39,160 bases of DNA, taken from Discostella pseudostelligera (lineage: Eukaryota > Bacillariophyta > Thalassiosirophyceae > Thalassiosirales > Thalassiosiraceae). The stretch spans positions 1 through 39,160 of the forward strand of contig JALLBK010000713.1 of NCBI GenBank assembly GCA_036940085.1. Reading direction: 5' to 3'. Below are positions 30,006-39,160 of the stretch, piece by piece. Position 1 is the first letter of the stretch. The number at the start of each line of letters is the position of its first letter. A program made the translations under genes and the position numbers. The notes beneath the pieces were generated by a model that had not been told where the DNA came from, searched no databases, and was given only the letters and a program-made list of their open reading frames with translations.

Positions 30006-32261
30006 TGCAATCCTGCAAATGCCCCCTCCTCTCGCTGGTACTTCTCATTCTTGCCTTATCCAACTGCCGCAGCGTTCATGGCGCGAACAAGATCAAGGAC
30101 GTCGTCGTCGTCGTCGGCGGCGGCGGCAATGAGGTCGCTGCCATTGCCATTGCCGACGCCGATCATCACATTACGTTGATGGGCAAAATGTTTCCAATCT
30201 TTTCTGAAATATTTGGAAGGTGAATACTGCCTTAAATCACTAATACATATATCCTATTCTGTCGTCTTGTCCGCATAATTGACACCATCGCCCATCGCTC
30301 TCTCGTACACTCATGATGATGATGATGATGATGATAATTTCTTGATTCGTTCAATTTTAGGAAGAACGGACTCTCCTTCCAGCAAGTCACCAAGGCCGTA
30401 TCCGAACTAGCCGATCACAGAGAAATAGCTATATTAGCCGCAGTAGGTTGGGGACTTGTCCCCATAACAAAAAGTGCCTATGAGGCATATGTCAATGTGA
30501 CTGGACGCGGTGGCGACTCCGACGACATCACAGATACCGAAGCAATGGTAGATGAAACATCCAATAAATCAAAATCAAAACGAATCTTGGAGGCATATGA
30601 GAAGATCACACCGTGGGATGATAAGAAGATAGATACTCGCATGCATGAAATTTATGAACGTGTCGTCCACTGGGATGGAGAAGGCCGGAGGATGGAAAAC
30701 ATACCCACAAGCGACATTGCCAAGAAAGGTAAACGAACAAAGGCACCCTTCCGCGAAACGTTCCTATTTCAACTGGTCGATCATATCAGTCAAGCATCAA
30801 AAATTGGCCTCTCTGTCATAGCAGTGGATTGTGTTACCTTCTTCATTAGGATGATGGGTTATTCCACTGACATTTTGAAGAATGTACCGCGGATATATTC
30901 CAAAGTTGTGTACACTGGTTGGATTACACATCGATTGCAATTGATGAAGCGACATTTTCTGGAGAAAACATTGGTGAAATCATATGGTACGTTGATGATT
31001 CATTTATACAAGTTCATGTTATGCTCCGTGGTCGTTTGCACTTTGTTCTCATGCATTTGGTTGATGGGACTTTCATGTCACAGGTGGTGATCTCGGAAAA
31101 TTGAATGTAGTGAATGACCTCGTCGATGGGTTACTGTATCTCGGTTGGCTGTTTCATTTGCTCAATTATCTAGAGGTCCACACGGGCATTGCTGTGAAGG
31201 TATGAATGCCAATCAATTCATTTTTATGTGTTGCCATACACGACAATGCATTCTCACGCATCATTTCCTGCACGTTGCTACAGTCGTTATTTAGCATAGG
31301 TGCAACCGGAACGTTGGTAAGCCCGTAATCATTTCTATTGCTTGTCTTTCGTTTGTACTATACAAACAATCATTGATGCATGTGGCTTCGTCTTTTACTA
31401 TGATAGGTATTTGGTTTAGCTAGCAAAGATATCGCCAGTCAATTGATGAGCGGTCTTGCACTTCACTTATCGGACAAGGTGTACGAGGTGAGTGCAGATG
31501 ACTATTGCCATAAGTGCACAACGATAACCGATATTTCTTATTGGATGTGATTAGGGTGATGAGGTTCGGTTTTCGGATGGTACCAGCGGTAAGATCGTTG
31601 AATTGGGTTGGTTTGAGACTACGATAAGGAATTCAGGTAAGTCGTTGTGCCTCTCAAATGCTTAACATTCTTCGCTATGTGGAACTTGGAACTCATTCAC
31701 TCACTAATTCTACTTTGAGCGCAGATGAGTTAGTAGTGGGAGTTCCAAATACCCAGGTGCGTTCTTTCCATGAACCACCATATTGGGTTGAGCTCCGATC
31801 GAACTCACAATGTTCTCTTTCTGCATTCAGTTGAGTGGCCAACGAGTGTACAATTTAAGCCGCACTCAAAGATCACAGGTGCAACAGGTTGTTCGAGTCA
31901 GCTACGATGATGCATCGAAAATTCCAAAATTCTTGGAGACCATCAAGGAAGAGATTCGAAACAGTTGTCCTAAGTTAATCACAGACGGATCCAGGTAAGT
32001 ACTGTATAGATTTGAAGCTTACGCTGACCTGTGCAAACTCCAACTCATGACATCTCGACCGTTATTAATCTATCTAGACCGTTCCGTGCACACTGGAGGA
32101 ACTATGAAGATGATCATCTGCAGATAGTAGTCGATGCACATTTCATGATACCACCGTCAGGGAATGAATATTGGGATAATCGACAACAGATGTTGGAGGC
32201 AATATTTCACGCAGCAAAGAAAGCTGGAATCCATTTGGAACGGGCTGCAAAAGTGGCGTAG
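30002..32261 (+). CDS. MscS-family mechanosensitive channel, paralog B
   Basis: Nine exons, 30002-30219, 30361-30986, 31084-31199, 31284-31316 (33 nt), 31407-31487, 31555-31636, 31725-31756 (32 nt), 31831-31994 and 32078-32261, encode 511 aa. All junctions are GT-AG and phases agree. The N-terminus is a signal peptide (MMQSCKCPLLSLVLLILALSNCRSVHGA-like, cleaved near HGA), so it enters the secretory route or plastid ER. Membrane helices include ILAAVGWGLVPITKSAY, IGLSVIAVDCVTFFI and LLYLGWLFHLLNYL. The pore and beta domain read SLFSIGATGTLVFGLASKDIASQLMSG, KVYEGDEVRFSDGTSGKIVELGWFETTI and ELVVGVPNTQLSGQ. The long C-terminal tail resembles paralog A. No intron in A coincides with one in B. Intron 1 contains an (ATG)8 microsatellite at 30313-30336. 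Confidence 0.88.
30313..30336. repeat. (ATG)8 microsatellite in intron 1
   Basis: A perfect trinucleotide run sits in the first intron of MscS paralog B, 25 bp before its acceptor. It is likely length-variable between strains and could serve as a marker. Confidence 0.8.
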
Positions 32262-32655
32262 ATGATTGATGTTGCATATATTTCATGAAATAGTAAAGCA
32301 ATTAGATACTGTGCAATTGCTGGATGGACCAAACACTGATTTCGTCTATCGAGCGTGCGGGCACTTTTCGCCAATCTTCACTTCCCGCCATTTTCGCCAC
32401 ACTTTCTCCCGCCATTTACGCCACAAATTTCTTCCCGCCACAACAGGGTGCACTGACAATGACGACGGCGAGAGGTGCGCCGACGATGATGGCGCGGGCA
32501 ACCATGACGATAACCAATACTAACATCGCCGCCCTACGATGCGGCAGCAATTGGACAATGGGCGCCATACCATGGTCTTGTGCTAGGTCTTGATGACCAT
32601 CTGCCTGAAAGGTAGGCCGTCGTTCAGCTCGAAAATATTCTCGTACTGTTGAGCC
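32262..32655. promoter_or_regulatory. Promoter with clustered E2F-like cores
   Basis: This 394 bp spacer precedes the myristoylation-signal gene. Repeated cores lie within 80 bp: TTTTCGCCAAT at 32365, CTTCCCGCCATTTTCGCCAC at 32381, TTTCTCCCGCCATTTACGCC at 32403, and CTTCCCGCCAC at 32431. They alternate CCCGCCA and TTCGCCA or TACGCCA types about 10-25 bp apart. Confidence 0.6.
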
Positions 32656-34370
32656 ATGGGCAACACCCCCAGCAGCAACAGCGGCAGCAGCGTCGACCCC
32701 CAATTCAATGCCTCACCCAACGGCAATAGCTTTGGCAACGGCGACAAGGACAATACCGACAGCGAAAAGGAAAGTGGTAGCGGTAGTGTCTTCCGCCTGC
32801 CGCTCTACCGTGGGGAGCGAAATGCATTTCTGCCAACAGATCACTCAATACGTGACAATGACATCGTCGTCGTAGACAATACCATGGGCTCTGCACCGCA
32901 TCCGGTCCTATCGGTGGAGACAAAAATACCCGGGGGTGATGACCCAGAGATCAGCCCCCTGAATGGTGCTCATGATGATGCGGTGGACAGCATCACCCCC
33001 GCTGCTGTTGGGAGATCATCGCCACAGTGTCGATTAGATGACACATCTCGTGTCAGTAGTGGTAGCCCACCCACAGTCATTTCAAGCAGTTGCGATTCAA
33101 GCTATGGCACTTGCAGTTCGACTCTATCCTCCTTACAGACTTTTCGTTGGGTGAATAATGCGGATAATATTGGACAAACTGAAAAAATATCTTACGGCCA
33201 ATCGCGCTGGTTTCGCTCCGTCCATCAGGGCCAGCAGGGTAATAATGCCGGTGGAATCGCAACAACTCAAGCTAATAATATATTGCCAACCCCCCATCCC
33301 CAACCTATGCACAACTCAGCCAGTTCAGACATCGGAATATTTGATTGCATCAAACCCCAAATTAATACTACAGCTATGCCGCCTGCTCTACCGCCACCAA
33401 AACCAACAGCATTGGAACAAACTATAATGACTCGACGGAATGATGTGAGCACTGCATCCTTAACCTCCCTCTTCGAATCATGCATTCGCCTACAAGAAGA
33501 TGACGACAATGAATACTATACCAATGATGATGTCTCTTCTGGTCATGGTAGCTATCACGAGAGGAGCTGCAATAACTTCTCAAGATCATATCATAAACGG
33601 AGTGGCAGTATGGGGAGTGTCACCTCGCGCGCTAGTCAAAGTAGTCACAACTCGTATTACCGCAATACAACAAGGAGTAATTACACATCCAAGGCATCGT
33701 TGATCTCGGCATTTTCATCAAATTCGCAATTGTCATCATTTTATACCGAAGAAGAAAAGAATATGGTGGATGGGGATGATCCGACATTTGAGAGTGATTT
33801 AGGGAGGGTGCGAAATTATCATGGTGAGTTTCTGTGACTGGCGACGTTGCATATTTTTAGCATGTCCAATTGAATACTGAATCATTTCGTCTTGTTGGCA
33901 ATTTGCTGGATACAGTGGTGACCACTGCAGCATTGCCGTGGATGACGGGCACGGCAGTCAACCCTCTGCTACGGGCGGCACATTTGCTGCGGAGGAACTG
34001 GGAGCTACAAAAGGGAGAGAAAAACAATAATGAAGAACTACTAAGCGAGGATGAGACTGCTGTAGATGATATTGATGCAAATGTCGGGAGGTTTGAACCC
34101 GCTGAGACTGAGAGGGAAGAGTCAATAGAAAATATTGCAGCAATCTTTCCTCCTCCGGAGGAACCAACTACTACGACCGATTTTGGCCAGCAAGTAAGGC
34201 GATCATCTCTTGAGGTGGATACATTCGGTGTCATCGAGTACTGCGATGATGATGACTCCGCAACTTCGTTGCATTCGTTGCATGGGAAAGAACCACGATC
34301 TCCCTGCTCGCTCGACTATTCATGTTTCTCCGGTGGTTCTGAATTCGGACGTTATCTGATGATGATGTGA
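32656..34370 (+). CDS. N-myristoylation-signal protein ending in partial DGD1-like glycosyltransferase start
   Basis: Two exons, 32656-33823 and 33916-34370, encode 540 aa. MGNTPSS at the start fits an N-myristoylation signal (Gly2, Ser6), so membrane attachment is likely. Residues about 10-389 are Ser/Asn-rich and disordered. Right after the intron comes VVTTAALPWMTGTAVNPLLRAAHL, very close to the opening of the DGD1 digalactosyldiacylglycerol synthase glycosyltransferase domain. But only about 30 residues of that domain are present before another acidic, low-complexity stretch, and the frame stops at 34370. A functional enzyme needs several hundred more residues. A 55 bp direct repeat sits across the break. 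The gene is either truncated, split by a misassembly, or carries a very long insertion whose continuation is missing. The N-terminal frame and splice phase look sound. Confidence 0.6.
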
Positions 34371-34478
34371 GAGATGCTGCACTGACAAGTTTGAAGGCCT
34401 TGTTGAGATCGCAACTGGAAATACACGATCTCCCTGCTCGCTCGACTATTCATGTTTCTCCGGTGGTTCTGAATTCGG
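34294..34478. repeat. 55 bp exact direct repeat, 130 bp apart
   Basis: Bases 34294-34348 and 34424-34478 are identical. The second copy is followed by CACGA, so its end reads GAATTCGGCACGA. The repeat unit is 130 bp, not a multiple of three. Collapsing it joins the DGD1-like frame to downstream sequence and removes the stop at 34368. It could be a local duplication or a misassembly. Confidence 0.9.
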
Positions 34479-34531
34479 CACGAACCCCAACAAGCATGCA
34501 ACAACTTTTCCCGGTGGGAATGAGAGGTGTG

Positions 34532-35782
34532 TCATTTCACCTCCTTGCCAAGCACTAAACACGTTGATGGGTGGTACATTGCTGGATTCAAGGTGTTGGT
34601 CCACTTTTCAGCTACACTCTTAGGCGCTCGATGAGAAAAGTGCACGGGTCGTGACACCAAATTAATAGGATTCGGTTCGTTACTGTATGCTCGCACGAGA
34701 AGAGCCAGTTTTCGCTTTTCGTTTGTATCCCAAGCATTTTGGACGTAGTTGGGATTGATCAATGTTGATTGAGCTCGGAGGATTACCTGCTTGGTACTTC
34801 GATCGAACAGATTTTTGCAAGTTTGCACAGCGCAGTCTCCCTGAAACAAATATTGTGGGCCGTGACTAGCCAAGTACTTGAGCAACAGTTCGTCTTCATC
34901 CGGTGACCACGTTGATAGATTTTGCAAAGAGGATCTGAATAAACAGAAGCATCGCCATGGTGATTGTTGATTGATCTTGTCGTAGTATTCAATTGCAAAA
35001 TTATACCAGTCAATCGACTTATGTTTGCTTCCCCCCGACTTTGTAATCATTGACATGATGAAGTTGCATTCTTGCTTGGTAAATTTTGCTGCCGCCATTT
35101 TCGGATCAGCAAAAGAAAAGCATGGCAAAAGCCGATTCTCTGCTGATCTGGGTGGCGTGTTCACAATCTTGAATGATACTTCTTCTAAAGAATCGTATTT
35201 CCAGGCACATCTTTTTGCCTTCTTCCATGATGACCTCGGCACTTCTTCGTCGGCCGAGACATGGTCATTTCTCTCGAATATAACCGATGCAGGTTGTTCG
35301 ATTTCATTTTCCCTACCCATGCCCCACATGATAGATTTTGGAGTAGACCCATCTTTGTCCATGAAAAAACGCCGCATCTCTTTACGGTTAGAATTGCATG
35401 CCAGCTTCGTCTTCTTTCTCGGGGGAAACTCAGTTGCGACCTTCGCCTTCGATAAATCGCTTTCATTAATTGCAATTGTTGCCGAGCACTCGTCTCGTTT
35501 CCCCGGAGCGCAATTTTCATTGGAGACTGATTGAATTGAATCATTGCTTTCCGAAATCGTTGTGCATGTGCCTCCAACGGTTGCGGACAATGTCGTTCGT
35601 AGTGAGTGGTCACCTTCACCTTCGTTCCTACAGTACTTCATCACTCTGGCGGCATTACGCCGATTTATCACCTTTTTGCATTTGATCTTCTCAAGCAGGC
35701 GATGCAACTCAGATTGGAGTGAAATGTTCGTCTCTAGCGCTGCAGAGATTGCAGATGGTATCGGTCTAGATACAGGTGGCAT
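34532..35782 (-). CDS. SNAPC4-like Myb-repeat protein
   Basis: A 416 aa single-exon protein from the ATG at 35782. An N-terminal helical region (LQSELHRLLEKIKCKKVINRR) is followed by a basic, nuclear-localisation-like patch (PRKKTKL, 121-127) and a polar linker. Three Myb-like repeats follow, at about 233-288 (KFTKQECNFI...SIDWYNFAIEYY...SPWRCFCLFRSSL), 291-344 (TWSPDEDELLLKYLASHG) and 350-400 (AWDTNEKRKLALLV...APKSVAEKWTNTLNP). The IDW...SPxxCFxxFxxxL followed by WSPDEDE arrangement resembles SNAPC4, the large snRNA-activating complex subunit that binds the promoter element of snRNA genes. SNAPC4 usually has four and a half repeats, so this is short. It ends close to the 34294-34478 repeat, and GGAGGTGAAAT at the stop could be a splice donor, so a C-terminal exon may be lost or unresolved. 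Confidence 0.6.
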   Translation of the reverse strand: MPPVSRPIPSAISAALETNISLQSELHRLLEKIKCKKVINRRNAARVMKYCRNEGEGDHSLRTTLSATVGGTCTTISESNDSIQSVSNENCAPGKRDECSATIAINESDLSKAKVATEFPPRKKTKLACNSNRKEMRRFFMDKDGSTPKSIMWGMGRENEIEQPASVIFERNDHVSADEEVPRSSWKKAKRCAWKYDSLEEVSFKIVNTPPRSAENRLLPCFSFADPKMAAAKFTKQECNFIMSMITKSGGSKHKSIDWYNFAIEYYDKINQQSPWRCFCLFRSSLQNLSTWSPDEDELLLKYLASHGPQYLFQGDCAVQTCKNLFDRSTKQVILRAQSTLINPNYVQNAWDTNEKRKLALLVRAYSNEPNPINLVSRPVHFSHRAPKSVAEKWTNTLNPAMYHPSTCLVLGKEVK

Positions 35783-36308
35783 GGTGCACGATGTCTAATG
35801 TCGATGGTGATAATGATGAGGTGATCAACTGCAATTACGATGACTTGGCATAGCGGTCAAGGCCCCGCCGACAGAAACCAGAGTGAAAATGCAGCGGTTT
35901 CCATGCAAAGTGTATGCTATGCTATCGTTGGGTGTAATTTCGTGCCCTACATGGGAGAGTGCTCATACCCGTATGGGGCGGCGGCGGCGTCGGCGGCAAG
36001 CGGCCATGGCCATGGTGATTGTGGCCATGGGCAAATGAAAATGCCTGCAAATGCCAAAGATGAAGTAGCCACGTGTAAGTGCTCGGTCGATTATTCTCCC
36101 GCCAAATTTTATGCCACGGGGAACAAACGAAGAGTTGTTGGTCGAAGCATCGGTGCTGCTGCATGAAATTAAATGGACCAACTCGAAGCAATTTCATTTG
36201 TTGGTCATCAAGAAGTTAATCATGGACTATTGATTATGAATAAGAATCATGATCGAGATGCAAAAATCCATGAGTAAAATTCCCCTTTCAAGGTGTACTA
36301 GAAGTTCA
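35783..36308. promoter_or_regulatory. Intergenic region with one E2F-like site
   Basis: This 526 bp spacer separates the SNAPC4-like 5' end from the cyclin-Y-like 3' end. It holds TTCTCCCGCCAAATTT at 36094-36109 and a GGCCATGGCCATGG repeat near 36000. A 108-codon plus-strand frame (35840-36166) runs through it, but it contains the E2F-like site and a biased Ala/Gly/His stretch; I do not call it a gene. Confidence 0.45.
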
Positions 36309-38722
36309 TCACATACTTCGACTGAGCTGTTGCAGTACCTCCTCTTTCACAACTTCGGAACGCTTAGATACTTTGAGTGCCTCAGATGCAGCAATGCCCC
36401 CAGGTCCACCGACCATCTGATTATACCGGCCGCGAAATCCCGACTTTTCAAGCAGTGCTCTTAATGCAAAATAGTATTTTGCGTAAAGACTACGATGTAA
36501 CGATATGATAAGATGAAGGTCATTACTTGCATATTTCGGCGGACAAAAAGATATTCAGCGCCTACTTGAACTCACCTACTCGAAATATACAAGTCCCACT
36601 TGATGAACTTCAAAAATAATAGCTCGAGGCGATTGATTGCATGTAATGAAAACTGTGGATAGACACTGGCGAATTCTATGTTCCAGGAGCTAAGATCCTG
36701 CCAAACCTTTGACGCGAGTAGAAGACCACACATGAAAATCGGCCTCCAAGTCTCCGAAACCAATGGAACTTTGGATACTTCCATTAATTTCTCCACATAA
36801 ATAAGGCATACTATCGAACATTCTGATGATAACTGGACCTTCTTGAATAACTGGTGTGCAAATTCGTAAATTTCATCGGTCGTAGGAGTGGTATGAACAA
36901 CCCGAATTTTCCGCATGCTGTAGACAACTCCAGGGCGGGCCATGGGAACTCGCACCATTGAGCATTTATACCGTGGCGTCACAAAATTATCCTCATTGAA
37001 TTGCTCCCTCATCGACGTCTTGAAAAGTCCGGTATCATCGACTCCACGCGTACCGGTGCTAAAACGACTCTCAATCTTCACAATATGTTGGTGTAGAATA
37101 ATCGCCACACGACGGAGTGCGTCTCGAAAATTAGGACGCTGAATTGTCCCCATGGTAGATGAAATCTTCTCCACCGATGCACGTTCTTCAGCAGGTTTGT
37201 ATTTGATATCACGGTTCTCCATTCGCGGTGTGTAGGCATCAGATGATGGCCGAAAGACCCCTACCCTCTTATCGCGTCGTCTTCCCTTTCTAGGCTTTGA
37301 TGCATTATCATTGATGACGACAGATCGATTTCCTTTCTTGCTTCTCCGATATGCCTTGAGCTCTTCCATATTTTCAGTTCTCATTTCTCCATCGTCCTGC
37401 CCCAAATTCCCCGATGACTTTGATTTGTGAACTCTACGACGTGATGGCACACTTGTAATAGCAACAGGTTGCTCGACCCTACTTTGCTCGATGCTTGCCG
37501 GACTCGTATCCAGTTGTAGTTTCTTACCCTCCTCGTTTAGTGTCGAGCCCATGGAACACTTTCGTCGAGCTGATGGAGAAGTAGCAGAAATATTTGACCT
37601 GCAACCAAACCCCTCAACAATGATATTCTCCGGCGATGATGAATCTGCCCCCTTCCTCGGAACACCTGGAAATGCCTTCTGTTTACCGTGCATTCCGCGT
37701 GCCTTGGCAAGCAAGACTTTATTGTCAAAACTCCCAGCGTTGTACCTCTCCAATGAATTAATTGCACTGTATAATATAGGGACGGTAGTTTGCTTTGCAC
37801 TTCGAATGGTTCGAGTTGACCCTGGATGCAATGATGTATCCAAATCATTTTGTTCTATGTTACCAGGGTGTTCCTGGCATGTGATTGTCAAGTGTACCTG
37901 CGGGTGCACACTTTCATCGACTTGAAGTGGGATATTGTAGGGAGCGGGTAAGACATGAATTCTCCCCGAGGCTACTGATACCGTCGGGGAGCTCAAAGTT
38001 GACTCTAATGAAAGAGATGCAGCTGATCGCACAATCTTGTCTAGGTGTGATGAGCCAAAGCCCGAGTCATCTCCGTCCACAGGAAATACAAATGAGTTCT
38101 CCCTGCTTGGAACCTCGTTGTCCATGAAACGTAGCTGCAGCTGTCGATGAATCAGATGTTGGCCTTCTGCCGAAAACACTTTCGAGGCAGAAATTAAATG
38201 AGGAATCGATGAAGTTGATATTCGACAGAGAGGCGTAGATCGGTTATCTTTACCAGCATCTCTGCTGGAATCGTCGACATCGGCTGATGGAGGCCGTTCC
38301 GTACATTGGCCGATAGATTGTCTTCTGAAAATATTACTTGCATTACTTCCATCTTGACTCCGCTCATCTGCATTCTCAGCGTCGCATATGCAGGATGGGA
38401 TAAAATTAACAGGCTCATCGCCTAAACTGCATGACTTAGACGACGGAGCGACCTTTGGTAAAGTAGTAGTTGCGTCTGCGGCTCCTAGTCCGAATTCATT
38501 CTTGTGAAGTATTCTCTCACAATCCACTATATCGACACCATTTGATAACTCTGGAGTTACGACAAACACCGTTTGATGCACCTGACATTCAGAGAAGTCA
38601 ATAATAGATTCATGTTCAACAGGGGATGTCGGCGACGATGATGTGTCGACGCCCTCTACACCCGCTGCCGGAGACATGGCCATGCACACTATGCCATTGG
38701 CGCGGCTAACCAAGGCTGACAT
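36309..38722 (-). CDS. CCNY: Cyclin-Y-like protein with long disordered N-terminus
   Basis: Two exons, 36576-38722 and 36309-36489, separated by an 86 bp GTGAGT...TAG intron, encode 775 aa. Residues 1-about 560 are Ser/Arg/Lys-rich with many potential phosphorylation sites and no domain I recognise. The cyclin box starts near 612: PTTDEIYEFAHQLFKKVQLSSECSIVCLIYVEKL, then WRPIFMCGLLLASKVWQDLSSWNIEFASVYP, INRLELLFLKFIKWDLYIS, and across the intron SLYAKYYFALRAL. The K-VW-D-x2-W-N block and the LYAKYYF-LR block match cyclin Y, which activates PFTAIRE kinases (CDK14/16) at membranes. The C-terminal exon was found by splice logic; without it the box is broken. Upstream of the box, RRVAIILHQHIVKIE resembles the cyclin-Y N-terminal helix. 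Length is about twice the animal protein because of the N-terminal region. Confidence 0.85.
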
Positions 38723-39160
38723 GATAAATGGTTTACTACCCGATAAAGATCATCAATCTTCATGTGGTAATGATATGGAACCAATAGAGCTGCGGCCATG
38801 GTCATGAAATTTGATGGTCTTGATGGTGGCGGGCTGACGGCTGACGATTGACGATTTCCATGCATAACAGCTGTCTCGATCTCGTGGTAGAGTTGTGGCA
38901 ACAGAAGGCGGAAAAGCGTTACTGGAATATTAACCAAATTCATTCCTTAAGACTTATTCATAATCACCTTGTTATGAATAATGAACTTTGAATATATATT
39001 TGAATTGAGTTAACGCTAATTTCAAGTTCCGTCTGTCTTCCTCTCGGAGCCTGTGCACGCTCAGGTACGCTCAGCTCGGCAGGGGTTGTGGACTTCGCCT
39101 GTCCGTCACTGCAGTTCCTCACTTTTCGAAATGATTCTTTTGAATTCGAAAGAAAGCTGA
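38723..39160. promoter_or_regulatory. Upstream region of cyclin-Y-like gene
   Basis: This 438 bp run reaches the window edge with no supported gene. It holds the presumed cyclin promoter. A perfect inverted repeat, TATTCATAA (38955-38963) and TTATGAATA (38972-38980), encloses an 8-base loop. TATATAT is seen near 38990. The minus-strand frame 38689-38943 has no recognisable content and overlaps the cyclin start. Confidence 0.4.

Noticed and set aside
33857..34234. 125-codon minus-strand Ser-rich frame
   Set aside because: Antisense to exon 2 of the DGD1-like partial gene, which has a recognisable motif and matching splice phase.
35840..36166. 108-codon plus-strand frame with Ala/Gly/His-rich stretch
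   Set aside because: Lies in a promoter region, contains the E2F-like site, composition is low-complexity and no conserved motif is visible.
38689..38943. 84-codon minus-strand frame upstream of the cyclin gene
   Set aside because: Overlaps the cyclin start in another frame and has no recognisable content; likely 5' UTR.

Overview
The window reads as nuclear DNA of a photosynthetic stramenopile, most likely a centric diatom. The evidence is protein-coding genes on both strands with short introns (about 64-147 bp, mostly GT-AG), 300-550 bp intergenic promoters, a signal peptide followed by a diatom-type SAFAP plastid-targeting motif (5299-5985), and a gene set that is purely eukaryotic (DENN-domain Rab regulator, cyclin Y, SPO22/ZIP4-like, SNAPC4-like). 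There is no operon structure. Coordinates below come from reading splice sites by hand; exon phases were checked for each multi-exon gene.

Left part (1-8370): a membrane protein of unknown function with a CxxCxxCxxC head (minus, possibly incomplete at the window edge); a two-exon 3-phosphoglycerate dehydrogenase with a mitochondrial-like presequence (minus); then two pieces of the animal EXD2 architecture as separate genes. A membrane-anchored HNH-like domain protein (plus, 3443-4762) and a DEDDy-type exonuclease-fold protein with most catalytic acids replaced (minus, 6453-7382) flank a small plastid-targeted protein. A 385 bp fold-back repeat element and a field of related degenerate repeats lie in front of the next gene.

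Middle (8370-25300): a predicted organelle-targeted SAM methyltransferase; a very large six-exon DENND4-like Rab exchange factor (about 2,122 aa, minus); a membrane-anchored GFO/IDH/MocA oxidoreductase resembling dihydrodiol dehydrogenase; and a six-exon SPO22/ZIP4/TEX11-like meiotic TPR protein.

Right part (25297-39160): a METTL7-like membrane methyltransferase, interrupted by an assembly artefact (72 bp exact duplication around a single N); an unrecognised protein with an internal domain duplication; two MscS-family channel paralogs arranged head to head, with microexons and unshared intron positions; an N-myristoylation-signal protein that ends in the first residues of a DGD1-like glycosyltransferase domain and appears truncated at a 55 bp direct repeat; a SNAPC4-like Myb protein; and a cyclin-Y-like protein with a long disordered N-terminus.

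A striking cross-cutting signal is an E2F/DP-like motif (TTTTGGCGGGAAA and variants), found about 20 times, in clusters, and nearly only in intergenic promoter regions. No tRNA, rRNA, CRISPR or complete transposon was seen.
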